Positions 59,509 to 64,000 of a DNA stretch of 64,000 bases are shown here, one piece after another. The DNA comes from Helicoverpa zea (taxonomy: Eukaryota; Arthropoda; Insecta; Lepidoptera; Noctuidae). The stretch lies in NCBI RefSeq assembly GCF_022581195.2, contig NC_061456.1, forward strand, positions 1,862,501 to 1,926,500. The letters run 5' to 3'. Below the pieces are notes generated by a model. The model saw nothing but the letters and a program-made list of their open reading frames with translations. It ran no database searches and was not told where the DNA came from. The position numbers and the translations under genes were made by a program. The first letter of the stretch is position 1. The number at the start of each line of letters is the position of its first letter.

Positions 59509-59908
59509 ATACAAGCTGTTGATTTGCATCCGTGCCATATTCAAGGAGGTAATTATGCTAATGATTCTCGACCCAAATCAATAAAAAAATTGATACGTAA
59601 TTTTTTTTCTTTAATTTTTTTTCGGAATTCCGTAAATGTCATCTAGCCTTATTTAAACTTGGCGCGTGTGTTACTGGCGTTAAAACCGTGCTGCACCCTC
59701 ACACAAACGCAAACACAAAGCATACGCAACGATCACTCATAAATTTCATTCATAAAATTGGATTACTTCGGAAATACCACGACATTTCAATGACAAAAAA
59801 AGCAGTGCATATTAGTTATTTCCCATCTACTGTAATTCCAATCGATTATTTACGTATTGTATGTCCTCCTCCTGAACTATGGCACAAATGCAAATCAACA
59901 CCTTGTAT
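59509..59908 (-). mobile_element. ~400-bp MITE, copy 2 of an inverted pair
   Basis: The same family as 48291-48687 in opposite orientation: ATACAAGCTGTTGATTTGCA..GTGCCAT at one end and ATGGCAC..TGCAAATCAACACCTTGTAT at the other. Both share the body strings 'gattctcgacccaaatcaat' and 'cgcaacgatcactca'. Border TA dinucleotides are present. Confidence 0.85.
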
Positions 59909-60599
59909 AGAATTAAGATGCTTGTCAGCTAAATTGATGTGATGATTATCAAACAATCAATTTAGTTTTTTGGGTAGCTTCTGCTTGTAACGCTTTTTTG
60001 TGTATTTTAGATTTTATCGTTTGTACGTTTGAGTTATAGTTGTCGGAAGCTATTTATTTTAGGAGCCGCATTGTACAGTATGATTTTAACAAAATGAGTT
60101 CTCTTCAGTTAGTTTTAACTTATTTCAGATCTGATAGGCAGCCTATATTTTAATGTTGGTCGTATTTTTTTTTCTACATCGTTTTTTTCTGGTTTGATCC
60201 TATATTCAGTTATACCAGCACCCCAGTATCGACCTCTAACAAACAGTTTTGAAATTTAAATAATAATATAATCATTATAATCCAAACTGCAATTGGCCAA
60301 TTTTATATGTCATAGTTTTAATTAATCCAGCATCCAAAATGGACATTCCTCTCAATGAATCCTACCCAGATCAAAGGGCGAACACAAGGTGTTCACAGTA
60401 TCGACTTACTAGGAAGCAACTGCATTGCATCACGGTGCAATAATGCACTACGTATGCACCACAAATAGGTCAAACGGTAATTATTTATAAATCTCTTCAT
60501 ATGCCCCGGAAATTGAATTGCTGTATTGTGATTGGTTATTTAAATAAAATGCAGATGAATTTAACGTATTATCGATGTGTTTTTGATAGAAATCAAAAA
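59909..60599. other. Gene-free stretch
   Basis: Nothing recognised. Confidence 0.45.
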
Positions 60600-60700
60600 A
60601 GCGTTTATACAAAGTAGGCTGAATATCAGCACTTTTCGAATGTCAGAATTACGTGAGACAGTCCCCAAAAACGTCCACCCTTCATCACTTCCTTTGAAGT
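60600..60700 (-). mobile_element. Second copy of the AATAAA/TTTGAG retroelement end
   Basis: 'gtaggctgaatatcagcact' 'tttcgaatgtcag' and 'gacagtccccaaaaacgtcc' 'acccttcatcacttcc' align with 46910-46985. The tail has decayed. Confidence 0.6.
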
Positions 60701-63463
60701 ATACCTGACTGAAATGAAGATGTAAAAAATTGATGTTTTCTCAAATTGATATGTAATCATATTAGAATATATGTAAAATATGCGTATTGTTTTTATGTGA
60801 ATATGTTCATCATACCTAAAGTCTTTCACAGAATCGTCAGTTTGACCGAAGTCTGAAATGAGTGAAGTCGTTGTGGCGATCTCTTTTACATAAAAAACTA
60901 CATAAAAATGAAAATAAATAAATAAATATAAAAATATAAAAGAGTTATCTTTAGCTTTACTAACAAGAAATTAAACTCCCAAATAACATCGAGACGAGAG
61001 AAATGATTGATGATTCTCAGGTGTAGCTGTTTCTTTATTTATTGTTACAAAATTATAAACATATTCTTCCTCTATAAGCAATTTTCAATGATTTCATAAT
61101 AAAACAAACAACGATATTATTGAACTCAGGTGAGCTTCATCGCTAATGTATTTAACACAGATCAGTCACGGAGATCAATCGGTTTTATTATTGGCTTGAC
61201 GAGATACACATTTTCTTTTAATACTGTCTTATAGATTTTGAAATGACGCATAACTAATATTTTGCTAATCAGAAACTTCTGAAATTGTTTATATTTGATT
61301 TCGTTTTGATTTATTTTCAGGATGACACCTAGATTTAAATGGAATTAACTCAGAGTTTTGAGTTATACATACCATCAAATTCCTTAAACAACTACCCCTT
61401 GACCAACAAAACAGACTTAAAAATATTCTTGTTTAGAATATTTTTGAAGAATCTAAATGTTCTTTGGAACATTTTGGTGGTAGACCAGATAGCAAAGGAG
61501 CAATCAGTTCTTCGTCTTTTTTGAAACTAGGAGTGCGTTATGAGCGTTTTTGCACTAGCATGTGGAATACACGTATGTTTTTGTCCTTCATAAAATAAAA
61601 TTCTTATCTCGCAAGTACTTATATTACCCCAGATTAGAACAGCACCTGTGTTTCTTAGAATTGGTTTACTGCATGCATTATTTTATCAATGTTTAAACAG
61701 TGGTTTAACTGTAAAGCCGAGACAAACGGACAAAGCGACTTTCGCATATTCACATACATAATATTGTTGTTGTTAGTTGGGATTTCTGCTCACGTCATTT
61801 GCAGTGTTCATAACTATGAGACATGAAGTCTGGGCGTTTAGCCTTAAGGTGCGGTTTAGAGCCGAAGAGATAAAATGCTACTTATCCTCATTTGACATTT
61901 TACTGCAATTCAACAAATGTCAATGTGTTGAGTTTGAGGAAAATTTACAACTTAGTCATAAGTATGATGTTTTACTCCGTTGTAACAAACACTAGCCACC
62001 GCCAGCGGATTCACCTGTGTTCCGTTAAGATCATAGTCTCAGCCATTAGGTAAATGGGCTATCTTACACTGAAATAACTTTTGAAATCGAAGCGATACAT
62101 CCTGAGCTGTCCGCGTGCAAACAAACTGCTTTATAATAATAATTATAACTAACACATGGTGTACTTGTACTATACAGCACCTGTAATCGGTTAACATGGC
62201 CTGCTGCCATCAAATAGGTAAGTAAATAAACCGCGGAATGCAGCTGATAAAATTCTCAGGGAAATCGTAACGAGAACTTTTCTATCGCCCACCACTAGGA
62301 CAATAAACTTGTATTGCTGAAAGCCTGTAAATGTGCCTTTCAATATACGTCTACATCAAATAATTCCTTAATTTTGAATAGCACCACCAAAAAAAAATGC
62401 ATTTAATTTTTCAGTCCATTATGCCAACCACACCTTCACGTGAAAAGTAAGTCTTTCACAAATAAATAATAATATAATAAAAATAAAATCTTTTATATTC
62501 AGACGCCAAGGCCCATAAAATGTTAGTAACAAAAAACAACTTAACCTACGTTAGATAATTACAATCTAGAAACAATAATAGAAAAAAAAAAAACAAAGCA
62601 CAAAATAATTTCGTAATCATTTTCAACAGCTTACACTGTCCGCCAAAAAAACTGACTCACGTTTTTTTCGCAACTGACATAACGTGACAGTTCACGCGTT
62701 CAATACTGAATTCAAGTCATACAGAAGTTTCCTGATCTACTCCACGACTTATAGTGTATCTGCGTGCAGAATAACAAGTGAATGCTGTCGTAATCCGCAT
62801 GCTGCATGACTCAGGGCTGTGACTAAGATGATCCACCCATTTGTTGGAATAAGAAAAGTGGGTTCTTATTTCAATTTCATGATAAGGCTCGTGAACTGCT
62901 TAAAACTGTATGAAGTTTTCGAATTACTTTAAAACATGTCCAGAGCATAATATGTGTCACAAAATGAACCAATTACAGAAAACTAACAATTACTGGTGAG
63001 ATAAAGCACCACACTTGATCAATGTAGATTGTGTCGATCCCAGCCTTACCTACTCTACCTACATACGGGATTGTTTACAAGAGTTACCTCGGCTCTGGTA
63101 CACAGAGGGCTCCAGAACGAACAGAAGTAGGTTTAACCCAGAAAAAACTTCAGTTGCATCCACGCAGGAGAAGTCATTTGATGACTTTGAATACACCAAA
63201 AACAATACCCTTCTAAGCAGTCGGGTAAAGAAGTCGTTAACTCTAATATATTCACAATACTGTCTACCATCTTTTGTAGTATCCAAGATACACTTAGAAA
63301 GTGTACTCTATTGTTCCAGTAGAATAATGGCAGCAGTATGTATCGACACGGAATATCCGTGACCATAAATGGAACTTTAACGACCGGTAGATCTGGAAAT
63401 ATATGTAGTCGTATTTGTACCGCTAGTGTTTATCGGGCTTCCTAACAGAGATTTTGAACTTAC
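60701..63463. other. Gene-free interval with one possible micro-exon
   Basis: At 62415-62446 a 32-base segment is bounded by 'aatttttcag' and 'GTAAGTC'; it could be a micro-exon but is more likely chance. Frames at 61777-61995 and a crowd of overlapping frames at 63015-63366 on both strands have no recognised domain; the overlap on four frames suggests chance. Confidence 0.4.
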
Positions 63464-63528
63464 CTGCTTTTGAAATGGCTTTTAGCTGGACTGATATCCA
63501 TGTCATGGAATCTTACAGAAAAAGTTTC
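63464..63528 (-). CDS. Candidate internal coding exon, 65 bp
   Basis: On the minus strand an acceptor 'ctgatttgtcag' precedes GAAACTTTTTC.. and the exon ends ..AAAAGCAG|GTAAGTTC, a near-perfect donor. One of three frames is open throughout and reads ETFSVRFHDMDISPAKSHFK; the other two contain stops. The exon length leaves two extra bases. It would belong to a minus-strand transcript whose 5' part lies to the right. Short length makes a chance match possible. No family recognised. Confidence 0.33.
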
Positions 63529-64000
63529 CTGACAAATCAGATCGACCTACAGACTCTTGACTATTTTTCTCATGCATATGCAAGAAAACTCGGGAAAACT
63601 GCTGACATCATAGCTTAATCATGCAGCTATGTCATTCTGATGATGTGTCCACCATGATCTTCCATCCAACTCACCGTTACTAGTAATCATGGCTTCAAAC
63701 CTGACTAGAATTCATTACACAGCCGGATTTACAAAGATTTTCCTTCAAAAGGATTACCGATAATTCTACTTTGGAAAAAGAAGGATAATGAGTCTTATTA
63801 TTGCTATGTTAAGGTCTATAATAGCTTTGTATGTTGTCGGTAAGTAAATACAGTCACTGTTTCGACGAATTATTTTGGTTTATGTATAGGCTGTTGCTTT
63901 GGTTAGCCTGAGTTTTAGGAAGCACGAAAATCCTTTACTTGTCATTCAGCAAAATCTTTTAGCATTCAAATATCTGCAAATACAATGTATAGTGCGGGTC
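63529..64000. other. Gene-free window edge
   Basis: Nothing recognised to the end of the window. Confidence 0.45.

Noticed and set aside
62415..62446. 32-base micro-exon with 'tttttcag' and GTAAGTC
   Set aside because: Too short to judge; such signal pairs arise by chance at this scale without transcript support.
63015..63366. 115-codon frame and three other overlapping frames
   Set aside because: Four frames on two strands are open together with no recognised motif; not safe to call any as coding.
1..64000. CRISPR arrays, rRNA genes, bacterial operons or viral genes
   Set aside because: No spaced direct-repeat arrays, no conserved rRNA blocks, no packed genes, and no recognisable viral frame were seen on either strand.

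Overview
This window looks like gene-poor nuclear DNA from a moth, most likely a noctuid or close relative. It is AT-rich throughout, has no bacterial-style gene packing, and no open frame extends far. It is full of interspersed repeats that I recognise as typical of Lepidoptera: a tRNA-derived SINE with a CAT tail, LINE 3' ends coding ...EAYVQQWTSYG followed by a GAT tail, short retroposons ending in (GAT)n, the 'gggttccgta ... cttggccggttttt' repeat, and several MITE families. The species call is an inference from repeat families, not from a gene.

Protein-coding content is small. The best gene evidence is two candidate first coding exons on the minus strand. One, at 2233-2305, encodes a 24-residue signal-peptide-like N terminus, stops at a GTGAGT donor and leaves phase 1. 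The other, at 46598-46697, encodes a 33-residue hydrophobic N terminus with a GTAAAAGT donor, also phase 1. Weaker exon candidates are at 63464-63528 (minus), 49485-49730 (plus), and a possible spliced plus-strand pair at 29940-30005 and 30237-30530. If the minus-strand exons are real, most of the window is intron or intergenic DNA of genes whose bodies lie to the left or outside.

Region by region: 1-10 kb holds LINE debris, a 200-bp retroposon with a perfect 18-bp target duplication, the 2.2-kb exon, a 106-bp retroposon with a perfect 12-bp duplication, a palindrome and a MITE. At 9.9-10.2 kb an A-rich tract precedes a canonical TATA box. 10-23 kb is mostly unique AT-rich DNA with scattered LINE ends and a GC-rich foldback. 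23.2-25.8 kb is the most striking structure: a 2.53-kb element with ~600-bp nearly identical inverted arms. Each arm starts CACAGTG and the element is flanked by a 5-bp CGCCT duplication, which points to the Transib (RAG1-related) superfamily. It carries a broken reading frame inside. 26-41 kb contains decayed repeats, a degenerate three-copy tandem array, a Tc1/mariner-type deletion derivative, a MITE and a full-length SINE. 41-51 kb has more MITEs and LINE ends, including a 71-residue intact C-terminal piece of a LINE endonuclease-reverse transcriptase. 52.5-54.0 kb is a 1.5-kb inverted-repeat element with a GC-rich core and palindromic termini. 55.9-57.2 kb is a ~322-bp satellite-like array with an alternating A-B-A-B higher-order pattern. 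Two ~400-bp MITEs of one family sit in inverted orientation at 48.3 and 59.5 kb.

No rRNA, true tRNA gene, CRISPR array, prokaryotic operon or viral gene was found. All repeat classifications rest on reading and memory of families; none was confirmed by a database search.
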